A stretch of 64,000 bases of DNA from the NCBI RefSeq assembly GCF_025290835.2, contig NZ_JAOCQD020000001.1:1612001-1676000 (forward strand), written 5' to 3'. This document shows, piece by piece, positions 25,163 through 33,463 of the stretch. The notes beneath the pieces are model-generated. The model was given only the letters and a program-made list of their open reading frames with translations, searched no databases and was not told the origin of the DNA. This DNA comes from Aquabacterium sp. OR-4 (GTDB taxonomy: Bacteria; Pseudomonadota; Gammaproteobacteria; Burkholderiales; Burkholderiaceae_C). The position numbers were made by a program, and so were the translations under genes. Each line of letters opens with the position of its first letter. The first letter of the stretch is position 1.

Positions 25163-25756
25163 ATGCAAGAAGTCAAACGCATCCTGATCCTGCAGGGTCA
25201 CCCTGACACCTCCGACCAGCACCTGTGCCATGCACTCGCCGGCGCCTATGCCGAGGGCGCCCGCGAAAGTGGTCACACGGTCGACACGGTGACCCTGGCC
25301 ACGCTCGACTTTCCGCTGCTGCGCAACCAGGCCGACTGGATGCACGGCGAGCTGCCGCCGGCGCTGCTGCCCGCCCAGCAGGCGATTGCGCAGGCCGAGC
25401 ACCTGGTGTTCTTCTTTCCGCTGTGGCTGGGCGACATGCCGGCGCTGGTGAAGGCCTTTCTGGAGCAGGTGGCGCGGCCCGGCTTTGCGTTCAAGCGCGA
25501 GGCCGACAACCCGTTTGCCGCCAAGGGCCTGACCGGCCGCTCGGCCCGCGTGGTGGTCACCATGGGCATGCCGGCGCTGCTGTACCGCTTCTACTTCCGC
25601 GCCCACAGCCTGCGCTCGCTCGAGCGCAACGTGCTTGGCTTCGTGGGCATCGCGCCGGTGCACGAAACCCTGATCGGCATGGTCGACAAGCTGGGCGACA
25701 AGGGCGTGACACGCTGGAAGGCCAAGCTGCGGGCACTCGGCCGCAGGGCGACTTGA
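25163..25756 (+). CDS. NAD(P)H-dependent flavin oxidoreductase (NQO/KefF family)
   Basis: A 197 aa flavodoxin-like-fold protein: ILILQGHPD (phosphate-binding loop) at residues 7-15 and FFFPLWLGDMPALVKAFLEQV at about 85-105, characteristic of the NAD(P)H dehydrogenase (quinone) family, which reduces quinones via FMN or FAD. The start ATG at 25163 follows an AGGATGGGGGC sequence. The 3' end runs into a 23-bp tandem repeat that supplies the last few codons and continues past the stop. Confidence 0.9.
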   Translation: MQEVKRILILQGHPDTSDQHLCHALAGAYAEGARESGHTVDTVTLATLDFPLLRNQADWMHGELPPALLPAQQAIAQAEHLVFFFPLWLGDMPALVKAFLEQVARPGFAFKREADNPFAAKGLTGRSARVVVTMGMPALLYRFYFRAHSLRSLERNVLGFVGIAPVHETLIGMVDKLGDKGVTRWKAKLRALGRRAT

Positions 25757-25815
25757 CGGTCGGCCGCAGGGCGACGTGACATTCGGCCGCAGGGCGACGT
25801 GAGGTTCGGCCGCAG
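25737..25815. repeat. 23-bp tandem repeat, 3 full copies plus a partial
   Basis: Units 25737-25759, 25760-25782 and 25783-25805 begin TCGGCCGCAGGGCGAC and differ at two to four positions; a fourth partial unit follows. The first copy contains the stop codon region of the oxidoreductase. Copies are directly adjacent without spacers, so it is not a CRISPR array. Confidence 0.88.
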
Positions 25816-25846
25816 CGCCAGCCGTGCACCTGGCGCACCGGCCCGC

Positions 25847-25861
25847 TGACCTGCCAGGTCA
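25847..25861. promoter_or_regulatory. Perfect palindrome TGACCTGCCAGGTCA upstream of the molybdopterin enzyme
   Basis: A 15 bp perfect palindrome (7 bp arms, 1 bp centre), 90 bp before the ATG of the molybdopterin oxidoreductase. Candidate operator; no regulator gene is adjacent. Confidence 0.5.
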
Positions 25862-25906
25862 TCGCCGCCCGCACCGAATCGGCGTAACGTCTCCCGGGTG
25901 ACGGAC

Positions 25907-25925
25907 GCTGCCCCGTGCGGGCAGC
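25907..25925 (+). promoter_or_regulatory. 5'-UTR hairpin just ahead of the molybdopterin enzyme
   Basis: GCTGCCC and GGGCAGC form a 7 bp stem with a 5-base loop, ending 25 bases before the ATG at 25951 and 15 bases before its AGGAGA ribosome site. Could affect translation or be a terminator of upstream transcription; no T-tract follows. Confidence 0.4.
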
Positions 25926-25950
25926 GATAAACCGCGCCACAGGAGACGCC

Positions 25951-28236
25951 ATGTCCACACCCAACGACGCCCCCCGCACCGACACCGCCCCGGCCGCGCG
26001 CCACTACCGCATCTGCCCGCTGTGCGAGGCCTGCTGCGGCCTCGAGGTCAGCACCCAGGGCCAGCAGGTGCTGCAGGTGCGCGGCTGGGCCGGCGACACG
26101 CTCAGCGACGGCTATCTGTGCCCCAAGGGCGTGGCCATCAAGGACCTGCACGACGACCCCGACCGCCTGCGCCAGCCGCTGATCCGCCGCAGTGGCCGCA
26201 GCAGCCCGCTCGAGCCCGCCAGCTGGCAGGAAGCCTTCGCGCTGATCGAGGCCCGGCTGCCGCCCATCCTGGCCGAACACGGCCGCGACGCGCTGGCCCT
26301 GGTGGCCGGCAACCCGTCGGCGCACAAGATGGGCCTGCTGCTGTACTTTGCGCGCCTGGGCCGCGCCGCCGGCTCGAAGAACGTCTACTCCGCCAGCACG
26401 CTCGACCAGATGCCGCGCCAGCTGGCCAGCGGCCTGATGTACGGCCACTGGCTGAGCGTGGGCCTGCCCGACATCGCGCGCACCGAGCTGCTGGTGGTGA
26501 TCGGCGCCAACCCGCTGGCCAGCAACGGCAGCATGTGGACGGTGCCCGATTTCCGCGCCAAGGCCCGTGCGCTGCAGGCACGCGGCGGCCGCCTGGTGGT
26601 GATCGACCCGCGGCGCACCGAAACCGCCGCCATCGCCGACCAGCACCTGGCCATCCGCCCGGGCGCCGATGCGCAGCTGCTGGCGGCCCTGGTGCACACG
26701 CTGTTCGACGAAGGCCTGGTCCGGCTTGGCAGCGCGGCGCCCTGGCTGAACGGCGTGGAGGACGTGCGCACGGCGGTGCAGGCGTTCACGCCCGAGGCGG
26801 TGGCCGCGCACTGCGGCATCGGCGCGGCCGGCATCCGCCAGCTGGCGCGTGATCTGGCGGCCACGCCGCGCGCGGTGGTGTACAGCCGCATCGGCAGCTG
26901 CACCCAGACCTTCGGCACGCTGGCCTCGTGGCTGGTGGATGTGCTCAATGCCCTCACCGGCCACCTCGATGCGCCGGGCGGCCAGCTGTGGGCCAAGGCC
27001 GCGGGCTTTGCCGCCAACACCCAGGGCAAGCCGGGCATCGGCCGCGGCGTGGCCACCGGACGCCACCGGGCCCGGGTGAGTGGCGCGCCCGAGGTGTTTG
27101 GCGAGCTGCCGCTGGTGCAGCTGGCCGACGAGATCCTCACGCCCGGCGCGGGCCAGGTGCGCGCGGCCATCGTGATGAGCGCCAACCCGGTGCTCTCGGC
27201 GCCCGGCGGCGCGCGCCTGGCGCAGGCGCTGGATCAGCTCGAGTTCATGGTCAGCCTCGACATCTACTGCAACGAGACCGCGCGCCACGCCGACGTGATC
27301 CTGCCCGGCCTGTCGCCGCTGGAGGAAGGCCACTACGACGTGCCCTTCCCGCAGCTGAGCTGGCGCAACACCGCGCGCTACAGCGCACCGGTGCTCACGC
27401 CCGCCCCCGGCCAGCCGCCCGAGTGGCAGAACCTGCTGCGCCTGATCGCCATCCTGAAGGGCCGCGGCGCGGCGGCCGATGTGCTGGCGCTCGACGACGA
27501 GCTGCTGGCCGACGACCTGCGCCGCAGCGGCACCGACGACACCGCCGCCGTGCTGGCCGCGCTGCAACCCTGGCAAGGCCCTGAGCGCCTGGTCGACCTG
27601 GCCCTGCGCAGCGGCCCGTATGGCGACGGCTTCGGCACCAGTCGCCGCGGCGAGCATCCCGATGCGCAGGGCGGCGGCCTGAGCCTGGCCCAGGTGGCCG
27701 CGCAGCCGGGCGGCATCGACCTCGGCCCGCTGCAGCCGCGCCTGCCCGAAATGCTGCGCACGCCCAGCGGCAAGGTCGAGCTGGCGCCGCCGATGCTGGT
27801 GGCCGACCTGCCGCGCGCCTGGGCTGCGCTGGGCGAGCCGCGCGCCGACATGCTGATCATCGGCCGGCGCGAGGTGCGCAGCAACAACAGCTGGATGCAC
27901 AACCTGCCCACGCTGGCCAAGGGCCCCGAGCGCTGCACCCTGCAACTGCACCCGGCCGATGCACAGCGCCTGGGCCTGGGCGACGGCGCCATCGCCGCGA
28001 TCACCCGCGACGGCCAGCGCATCCAGGCGCCGGTGCAGATCACCGACAGCCTGCCGCCCGGCGTGGCCTGCCTGCCGCATGGCTGGGGCCACAGCCTGCC
28101 CGGCACCCGGCTGCGCGTGGCCGCCGAGCGCCCGGGCGTCAATCTCAATGCGGTGCTGGATGCGCGGCTGACCGATCCGCTGTCGGGCAATGCGGTGCTG
28201 TCCGGTGTTGCAGTCTGTATCGAATCAGCCGCCTGA
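25951..28236 (+). CDS. Molybdopterin-dependent oxidoreductase with N-terminal 4Fe-4S site
   Basis: 761 aa of the DMSO-reductase superfamily (formate dehydrogenase / nitrate reductase type). The N-terminus binds a 4Fe-4S cluster through Cys22-x2-Cys25-x3-Cys29-x27-Cys57 (CPLCEACCG ... CPKG). Mo-bis-MGD binding regions follow, and the C-terminal dinucleotide-binding domain includes RREVRSNNSWMHN and HGWGHSLPG. No Tat signal is present, so it is cytoplasmic. The gene is alone: no electron-transfer subunit, FdhD or maturation gene is adjacent. A strong AGGAGA precedes the ATG. Substrate unknown. Confidence 0.93.
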   Translation: MSTPNDAPRTDTAPAARHYRICPLCEACCGLEVSTQGQQVLQVRGWAGDTLSDGYLCPKGVAIKDLHDDPDRLRQPLIRRSGRSSPLEPASWQEAFALIEARLPPILAEHGRDALALVAGNPSAHKMGLLLYFARLGRAAGSKNVYSASTLDQMPRQLASGLMYGHWLSVGLPDIARTELLVVIGANPLASNGSMWTVPDFRAKARALQARGGRLVVIDPRRTETAAIADQHLAIRPGADAQLLAALVHTLFDEGLVRLGSAAPWLNGVEDVRTAVQAFTPEAVAAHCGIGAAGIRQLARDLAATPRAVVYSRIGSCTQTFGTLASWLVDVLNALTGHLDAPGGQLWAKAAGFAANTQGKPGIGRGVATGRHRARVSGAPEVFGELPLVQLADEILTPGAGQVRAAIVMSANPVLSAPGGARLAQALDQLEFMVSLDIYCNETARHADVILPGLSPLEEGHYDVPFPQLSWRNTARYSAPVLTPAPGQPPEWQNLLRLIAILKGRGAAADVLALDDELLADDLRRSGTDDTAAVLAALQPWQGPERLVDLALRSGPYGDGFGTSRRGEHPDAQGGGLSLAQVAAQPGGIDLGPLQPRLPEMLRTPSGKVELAPPMLVADLPRAWAALGEPRADMLIIGRREVRSNNSWMHNLPTLAKGPERCTLQLHPADAQRLGLGDGAIAAITRDGQRIQAPVQITDSLPPGVACLPHGWGHSLPGTRLRVAAERPGVNLNAVLDARLTDPLSGNAVLSGVAVCIESAA

Positions 28237-28332
28237 CCCCCGCGGCCATGGGGATGTGAGGCCCCCCGCCCTCGCCTACTGTGCGGCGCAGCGGTCGGGC
28301 TGCCTTCGGCCGCACCCACCGGTGGAGGCCAC

Positions 28333-28905
28333 ATGCGCCGCAGCTTGTCGATTCTTCTCGCCGCCAGCGCGCTGGCCACCGCGGCCCAGGCCGTGCCCAC
28401 GCAGTGGACCGTGGCCTCGGGCGGCAACGGCCACTGGTACGAGTTTGTCCCCGAGCCGGTGCTGGCCGAACTGGCCTACAGCCTGGCGGCCAGCGAGTCC
28501 TATCTGGGCCTGAGCGGCTACCTGGCCACCATCACCTCGGCCGCCGAGAACCAGTTCGCGTCGGTCACCGTGGCCCAGGGTCAGCTGGCCTGGCTGGGCG
28601 CCACCGACGCCGGCGTCGAAGGCCAGTGGGTCTGGCGCAGCGGGCCCGAGGCCGGCCAGGCCCTGACCTACAGCAACTGGAACGCCAACGAGCCCAACAA
28701 CTGCTGCGGCGGCGAGAACTACCTGCAGACCAACTACGCCAACCAGGTGGGCCTGTGGAACGACCACGGCGGCCCGGGCAACGCCTTGCAGCGCAACGGC
28801 TACCTGGTCGAGTTCAGCGGCGTGGTGCCCGAGCCCGGCCGCTGGGCGCTGATGGCCGCCGGCCTGGCGCTGCTGGCTGCCGCGGTGCGCCGCCGCCGGG
28901 GCTGA
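28333..28905 (+). CDS. C-type-lectin-fold PEP-CTERM protein
   Basis: 190 aa: signal peptide (1 to about 20, ending AQA), a C-type lectin-like domain (YLATITSAAENQFA, AWLGATDAGVEGQWVWRSGPE, NWNANEPNN, NYLQTN...GLWND) and a PEP-CTERM sorting signal VPEPGRWALMAAGLALLAAAV ending RRRR. In the exosortase/PEP-CTERM system the tail is cleaved and the protein released or anchored at the surface, usually with exopolysaccharide. The NEPN motif is a known carbohydrate/calcium site in lectins. Good GGTGGAGG ribosome site. Confidence 0.93.
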   Translation: MRRSLSILLAASALATAAQAVPTQWTVASGGNGHWYEFVPEPVLAELAYSLAASESYLGLSGYLATITSAAENQFASVTVAQGQLAWLGATDAGVEGQWVWRSGPEAGQALTYSNWNANEPNNCCGGENYLQTNYANQVGLWNDHGGPGNALQRNGYLVEFSGVVPEPGRWALMAAGLALLAAAVRRRRG

Positions 28906-28989
28906 GCGCCAGGGCCCCTGCCCCTTGCGCGCCAGGGCGCCGCGCCGGGCTGATCCGCTAGACTGCCGGGTTCGCCAGGAGCCCCCGAA

Positions 28990-29616
28990 ATGCAAGTCGT
29001 CTGCCTCGATCTCGAAGGTGTGCTGATCCCCGAGATCTGGATCGCGTTCGCCGAACGCACCGGCATCGCCGAATTCCGCCGCACCACGCGTGAGGAACCC
29101 GACTACGACAAGCTGATGCGCTACCGCCTCGGCCTGCTGCGCCAGCATGGCCTGAAGCTGGCCGACATCCAGGCGGTGATCGGCGGCATGGCGCCGATGG
29201 AGGGTGCCAAGGCGTTTCTCGACGACCTGCGCAGCCGCTTCCAGGTCATCATCCTGTCGGACACCTTCTACGAGTTCGCCGATCCGATGATGCGCCAGCT
29301 CGGCCGGCCCACGCTCTTTTGCCACAAGCTGGTGATCGACGCCGAGGGCTTTGTCGCCGACTACACGCTGCGCCAGCCCAACCAGAAGGCGCATGCCGTC
29401 AATGCGCTCAAGGGCCTGAACTTCCAGGTCATGGCCGCCGGCGACAGCTACAACGACACCGGCATGCTGGGCGCCGCCGACGCGGGCTTCTTCATCCACC
29501 CGCCCGAGAGCATCACGCTGCAGTTTCCGCAGTTCCCGGTGCACCACAGCTATGCCGAGCTGAAGGCCAGCTTCGACGCCGCCTCGGCACGCCTGCTGGC
29601 CCAGGCCCAGGCCTGA
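28990..29616 (+). CDS. thrH: ThrH, bifunctional phosphoserine phosphatase / homoserine phosphotransferase
   Basis: A 208 aa HAD-superfamily enzyme. Motif I is DLEGVLIPEIW (nucleophile Asp7, then Glu9 in place of the usual second Asp), the form typical of ThrH; motif II ILSDTFYEFA, motif III Lys in NQKAHAV, and motif IV GDSYNDTGML are all present. ThrH dephosphorylates phosphoserine and can move the phosphate to homoserine. An AGGAG ribosome site precedes the ATG, and it leads the U32 gene by 18 bp. Confidence 0.93.
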   Translation: MQVVCLDLEGVLIPEIWIAFAERTGIAEFRRTTREEPDYDKLMRYRLGLLRQHGLKLADIQAVIGGMAPMEGAKAFLDDLRSRFQVIILSDTFYEFADPMMRQLGRPTLFCHKLVIDAEGFVADYTLRQPNQKAHAVNALKGLNFQVMAAGDSYNDTGMLGAADAGFFIHPPESITLQFPQFPVHHSYAELKASFDAASARLLAQAQA

Positions 29617-29634
29617 TCGCGGCCTGCGTCTGCC

Positions 29635-31644
29635 ATGCACGACCGCCTGCGCGAACTGGAGCTGCTGGCCCCGGCGCGTGATGCCGACATCGGCATTGCC
29701 GCCATCGACCATGGCGCCGATGCCGTGTACATCGGCGGCCCCAGCTTCGGCGCGCGCGAGAAGGCCGGCAACAGCGTGGCCGACATCGAGCGCCTGGCGC
29801 GCCATGCGCACCGCTTTGGCGCGCGCATCTTCGTCACGCTCAACACCATCCTGCGCGACGACGAGCTGGAAGACGCCCGCCGCATGGTGTGGCAGCTGCA
29901 TGGCGCCGGCGCCGATGCGCTGATCGTGCAGGACATGGGCCTGCTCGAGCTCGACCTGCCACCGCTGCAGCTGCATGCCAGCACGCAGACCGACATCCGC
30001 ACGCCCGAGAAGGCGCGCTTTCTGCAAGACGCCGGCTTCAGCCAGATGGTGCTGGCGCGCGAGCTCACGCTGGCGCAGATCCAGGCCATCCGCGCCCAGG
30101 TGGACCGCGCGGTGCTTGAGTTCTTCGTGCACGGCGCGCTGTGCGTGGCCTATTCGGGCCTGTGCTTCATCAGCCATGCGCTCACCGGGCGCAGCGCCAA
30201 CCGCGGCAGCTGCAGCCAGGAATGCCGCCAGCCCTATACCGTGACCGACGCGGCCGGCCACATCATTGCGCACGACAAGCATGTGCTGAGCCTGAAGGAC
30301 AACGACCAGAGCGCCAACCTGCGCGCGCTGGTCAGGGCCGGCATCCGCAGCTTCAAGATCGAGGGCCGCTACAAGGACCTGGGCTACGTCAAGAACGTCA
30401 CCGCCCACTACCGCCAGCTGCTCGATGCCGTGCTCGAAGGCGAAGGCGAGCGCGGCCTGCGGCCGGCCTCCAGCGGCCGCACCACGCTGTTCTTCACGCC
30501 CGAGCCAGAGCGCAACTTCAACCGCGGCACCACCGACTACTTCGTCAGCGGCCGCAAGGACGACATCGGCGCCTTCGACACCCCCAAATACGCCGGCCTG
30601 CCGCTGGGCGAGGTGATCGCCACCGGCCCCGAGCATCTGGACGTGGCGCTGGCCGAGGGCGTCACCTCGCTGGCCAACGGCGATGGCCTGACCTGGTGGG
30701 ACCTGCAGGGCGAGCTCAACGGCGTGCAGGCCAACACCGCCCGCGCACTCGACGAACGCCAGCGCCGCTGGCGCGTGATGCCCAACGAGCCGGTGGCCAG
30801 CCTGAAGGACCTGAAGCGCGGCACGGCGCTGTTTCGCAACCGCGACATGGCCTGGGACCGCACGCTCGACAGCAAGACCGCCGAGCGCCGCATCGAGGTC
30901 GACCTGCGCCTCGATGAGCTGCCCGACGGCCTGCTGCTGACCCTGACCGATGCCGATGGCCACATGGGCCAGGCCGAGGTGGCCGTGGCCCTGCAGCCGG
31001 CGCGCGACGCCGCGCGTGCCGACGCCACGCTGCGCGAGGCGCTGGGCAAGCTGGGCACCACCATCTTTGGCGCGCGCCAGGTCGAGCTGGCGCTCAGCGC
31101 GCCCTGGTTCGTGCCGGTGGGTGCGCTCAATGCGCTGCGGCGCGACGCCGTGGCCGCGCTCGAAGCGGCGCGCACCGCCGCCTGGCAGCCACTGCCGCGC
31201 GCCCGGGCCGTGCAGCCGCCGGCGCCCTACCCCGACGACTCGATCAGCTACCTGGCCAATGTGTACAACCACAAGGCACGCGACTTCTACGCCCGCCATG
31301 GCGTGCAGGTGATCGAGGCCGCCTACGAAAGCCACCAGGTGCTGGGCGACGCCAGCCTGATGATCACCAAGCACTGCGTGCGCTACAGCCTCAGCCTGTG
31401 CCCCAAGCAGGCCAAGGGCGTGACCGGCGTGCAGGGCACGATCCGCGCCGAGGCGCTGGTGCTCAAGCATGGCAACGACACGCTCGAGCTGCGCTTCGAC
31501 TGCAAGCCCTGCGAGATGCATGTGGTGGGCCGCATGCAGCCGCATGTGCTGCGCGAAGCCACCGCGCAACTGCAGGCCGCGAGCCAGCAGGCTGCGCCGA
31601 TCCAGTTCTACCGCAGCCGCCCGGCCGCCGCACCGCGCGGCTGA
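29635..31644 (+). CDS. rlhA: U32-family protein, RlhA-like 23S rRNA hydroxylase
   Basis: 669 aa, matching the length and order of RlhA (E. coli YdcP, about 650 aa): N-terminal U32 domain (LELLAPARDADIGIAAIDHGADAVYIGG), then the cysteine-rich signature FVHGALCVAYSGLCFIS...GSCSQECRQPY at about 165-201, a middle domain and a C-terminal U32 extension with Cys-rich CVRYSLSLCPKQ and CKPCEMH. RlhA makes 5-hydroxycytidine in 23S rRNA and likely carries a 4Fe-4S cluster; older annotation calls it peptidase or collagenase. TrhP-type tRNA hydroxylase is a less likely alternative because it is shorter. It lies 18 bp after thrH, so both are probably co-transcribed. Confidence 0.88.
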   Translation: MHDRLRELELLAPARDADIGIAAIDHGADAVYIGGPSFGAREKAGNSVADIERLARHAHRFGARIFVTLNTILRDDELEDARRMVWQLHGAGADALIVQDMGLLELDLPPLQLHASTQTDIRTPEKARFLQDAGFSQMVLARELTLAQIQAIRAQVDRAVLEFFVHGALCVAYSGLCFISHALTGRSANRGSCSQECRQPYTVTDAAGHIIAHDKHVLSLKDNDQSANLRALVRAGIRSFKIEGRYKDLGYVKNVTAHYRQLLDAVLEGEGERGLRPASSGRTTLFFTPEPERNFNRGTTDYFVSGRKDDIGAFDTPKYAGLPLGEVIATGPEHLDVALAEGVTSLANGDGLTWWDLQGELNGVQANTARALDERQRRWRVMPNEPVASLKDLKRGTALFRNRDMAWDRTLDSKTAERRIEVDLRLDELPDGLLLTLTDADGHMGQAEVAVALQPARDAARADATLREALGKLGTTIFGARQVELALSAPWFVPVGALNALRRDAVAALEAARTAAWQPLPRARAVQPPAPYPDDSISYLANVYNHKARDFYARHGVQVIEAAYESHQVLGDASLMITKHCVRYSLSLCPKQAKGVTGVQGTIRAEALVLKHGNDTLELRFDCKPCEMHVVGRMQPHVLREATAQLQAASQQAAPIQFYRSRPAAAPRG

Positions 31645-31665
31645 TGCACCGGCACCGGCCCGCGC

Positions 31666-32490
31666 TCAGCGCGCCGAGCCCACCACGCTGAAACGCCCGG
31701 CGTTGTCGCGCAGCCAGGCGCTGCCGGCCTGGCCGCCGTGCGCCAAGGGGTGGAAGTCGGCGCGCAGGTACTGGCGCCAGGGGCCGGCCATCTCGCGCAC
31801 CAGGCCAGCGCGGCCGAACAGCAGCCGCCAGCCCGACACCCAGGTCGCGGGCCGCTTCCAGCTGCCGTCGTGCCAGAGGTTGTTGAGCGTCTGGCGCAGC
31901 GCGTCGCAGACGAAGTTGAACGACACCACGCGAAAGATGCGCAGCCGCCACTTCTCGTTGCCGCCCAGTGCGCGGTAGAGGTCGAAGGCGGTGCTGCGGT
32001 GCTCACTCTCCTCGCTGGAGTGCCAGCGCCACAGCAGCGCCAGGCGCTCGTCGGCGCCGGCCAGTGCCGCGTCGTTGGCCAGCAGGTACTCGGCCAGGAT
32101 GGCGGTGAAGTGCTCGGCCGCTGCGGTCACCGCCAGGTGCAGGCGCAGATCCTTGCCGTCCAGCGCCCGCATGCGGCGGCGCGAGCGCGGCTCCCAGTGG
32201 TTCTTCAGCCCCTGCCGCTCCAATTGATCGTTATACAGGCCATGCAGGCGGCGGTGCGTGGCCTCCTGGCCGATGAAGCCGCGCACCTCGGCCTCGAAGC
32301 CGTGCCGCTGCTCGGCGGGCAAGGCCGCCAGGCCGGCGCGCACCGAGTCGATGAAGAACTGCTCGCCAAACGGAAAGCTCATCGACAGCGCATTGAAGAA
32401 CGCGCTGCGGAAGGCGTCTCCGCCGTTCCAGTGGCGATCAAAGGGCGACTGCAGATCGACCAGCAGGCGGCGCACGGGCAGATCGGTCAT
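31666..32490 (-). CDS. Metal-dependent hydrolase family protein (PF10118 type)
   Basis: 274 aa from the ATG at 32490. Helical ferritin-like pattern with repeated Glu/His pairs, QEATHRRLH (about 88), EHFTAILAEYL (about 140) and SSEESEHRSTAFDLY (about 168), typical of the predicted metal-dependent hydrolase family PF10118. The reaction is unknown. It is divergent from a TetR regulator, with a TGGTAC-N6-GTACCA palindrome between them, which suggests that the TetR protein controls it. Confidence 0.9.
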   Translation of the reverse strand: MTDLPVRRLLVDLQSPFDRHWNGGDAFRSAFFNALSMSFPFGEQFFIDSVRAGLAALPAEQRHGFEAEVRGFIGQEATHRRLHGLYNDQLERQGLKNHWEPRSRRRMRALDGKDLRLHLAVTAAAEHFTAILAEYLLANDAALAGADERLALLWRWHSSEESEHRSTAFDLYRALGGNEKWRLRIFRVVSFNFVCDALRQTLNNLWHDGSWKRPATWVSGWRLLFGRAGLVREMAGPWRQYLRADFHPLAHGGQAGSAWLRDNAGRFSVVGSAR

Positions 32491-32524
32491 GGCGGGGCTT
32501 TCGCAGGCGGTGGCATGGCGGTCA

Positions 32525-32542
32525 TGGTACCAATGCGTACCA
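32525..32542. promoter_or_regulatory. TetR-type operator TGGTAC-N6-GTACCA
   Basis: A perfect 6+6+6 palindrome in the 107 bp between the divergent hydrolase and TetR genes, 35 bp from the hydrolase start. Its place and symmetry are those of a TetR-family operator controlling both genes. Confidence 0.8.
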
Positions 32543-32597
32543 AACCGGTGCCAGGGGTGTTCCCCAGGGTGGCGCGCGCCTCTCCCCATCGGGGTGC

Positions 32598-33176
32598 ATG
32601 GCATCATCGCCCGCGATGGCCGATGTGCTCACCGATCACCGCGAGCGACTGCTCGAAGCCATGGCCCACAGCGTGGCCGCCAAGGGCTATGCCGCGGTGA
32701 CGATTGCTGATCTGGCGGCCGAGGCGCGCGTCTCCAAGCGCAGCTTTTACGAGCACTTCAGCGACAAGCCCGCCTGCTTCATCGCGCTGTACGAGCTGGC
32801 CAGCCTCAACTCCTTGCAGGTGCTGCGTCAGGCCCTCGACGCGCGGCGTGACTGGCACACCCAGGTCGAGCAGGCGCTCGGCGCCTACCTGGCCCACCTG
32901 GCCGGCAACCCGGCACTGCTGACCACGCTGTTTGTCGACATCATGGCCCTCGGCCCGGCCGGCCTGGCGGCGCGGCGCCGCAGCACCCAGCGCTTTGCCG
33001 ATTTCATTGTGGCCATCGCCGGGCCCGCACTGGGCGCCGAGCAGGCGGTGGCCATCGTCGGCGGCATCCACGAGTGGGTGCTCGATGCGGTGGAACGCGG
33101 CCGCATCGACCGCCTGCCGGCGCTCGCCGCACCGGGTGCACGCCTGGTGCGCGCGGTGATCGACGCGCAGCCCTGA
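32598..33176 (+). CDS. TetR family transcriptional regulator
   Basis: 192 aa with an N-terminal helix-turn-helix at about residues 32-55 (ITIADLAAEARVSKRSFYEHFSDK pattern) and a variable ligand-binding C-terminus. A second in-frame ATG at 32616 could be the true start. It faces the metal-dependent hydrolase gene across a palindromic operator, so it probably represses that gene and itself. Confidence 0.93.
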   Translation: MASSPAMADVLTDHRERLLEAMAHSVAAKGYAAVTIADLAAEARVSKRSFYEHFSDKPACFIALYELASLNSLQVLRQALDARRDWHTQVEQALGAYLAHLAGNPALLTTLFVDIMALGPAGLAARRRSTQRFADFIVAIAGPALGAEQAVAIVGGIHEWVLDAVERGRIDRLPALAAPGARLVRAVIDAQP

Positions 33177-33273
33177 ACGCCACGCGCCGCCCCGGCTTGC
33201 GCCGGCTGGATGGCCCGGCCCAGCCGGCCAGCACGCGGCGCGCAGTCGGGCCTGCACGGCTCAAGTTCCGCCA

Positions 33274-33293
33274 CCCCCCCACGCTTGGGGGGG
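33274..33293 (+). terminator. C7/G7 hairpin after the TetR gene
   Basis: Seven C (33274-33280) and seven G (33287-33293) flank a 6-base loop, about 100 bp after the tetR stop and before the PEP-CTERM gene. Very stable but without a T-tract; terminator function is a guess. Confidence 0.35.
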
Positions 33294-33322
33294 CGTGCAT
33301 GGGGCTTTCGATGACCTGTGCG

Positions 33323-33338
33323 CGGCCCGTGAATTGCT
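33323..33338 (+). promoter_or_regulatory. Candidate sigma-54 promoter for the PEP-CTERM gene at 33464
   Basis: CGGCCCG-N4-TTGCT: the invariant GG (33324-33325) and GC (33336-33337) are separated by ten bases as in -24/-12 promoters (consensus TGGCACG-N4-TTGCW), with two mismatches. The start codon is 126 bp downstream. Sigma-54 with PrsK/PrsR is known to drive PEP-CTERM genes in related bacteria. Confidence 0.5.
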
Positions 33339-33463
33339 ACCCTGAGTTTCAGCAAGTATTTGCACAGGCCGGACACCCCGGCAACTTGCGCTTCACCGTT
33401 CCAAGGCAGCGGCGGACCAACAGTCCGCGAACCTGCCGATCCACCCGAGAAAGGGCTCCCCCG

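Noticed and set aside
25737..25815. Possible CRISPR array from a 23-bp repeat
   Set aside because: Copies are adjacent without spacers, and there are no cas genes nearby.
25591..28092. An 833-codon minus-strand frame opposite the molybdopterin enzyme
   Set aside because: Shadow frame; the plus strand has the iron-sulfur cysteines and ribosome site.
28276..31569. A 1097-codon minus-strand open frame opposite the lectin, thrH and rlhA genes
   Set aside because: All three plus-strand genes have complete family motifs, whereas the reverse frame is composed of shadow sequence.
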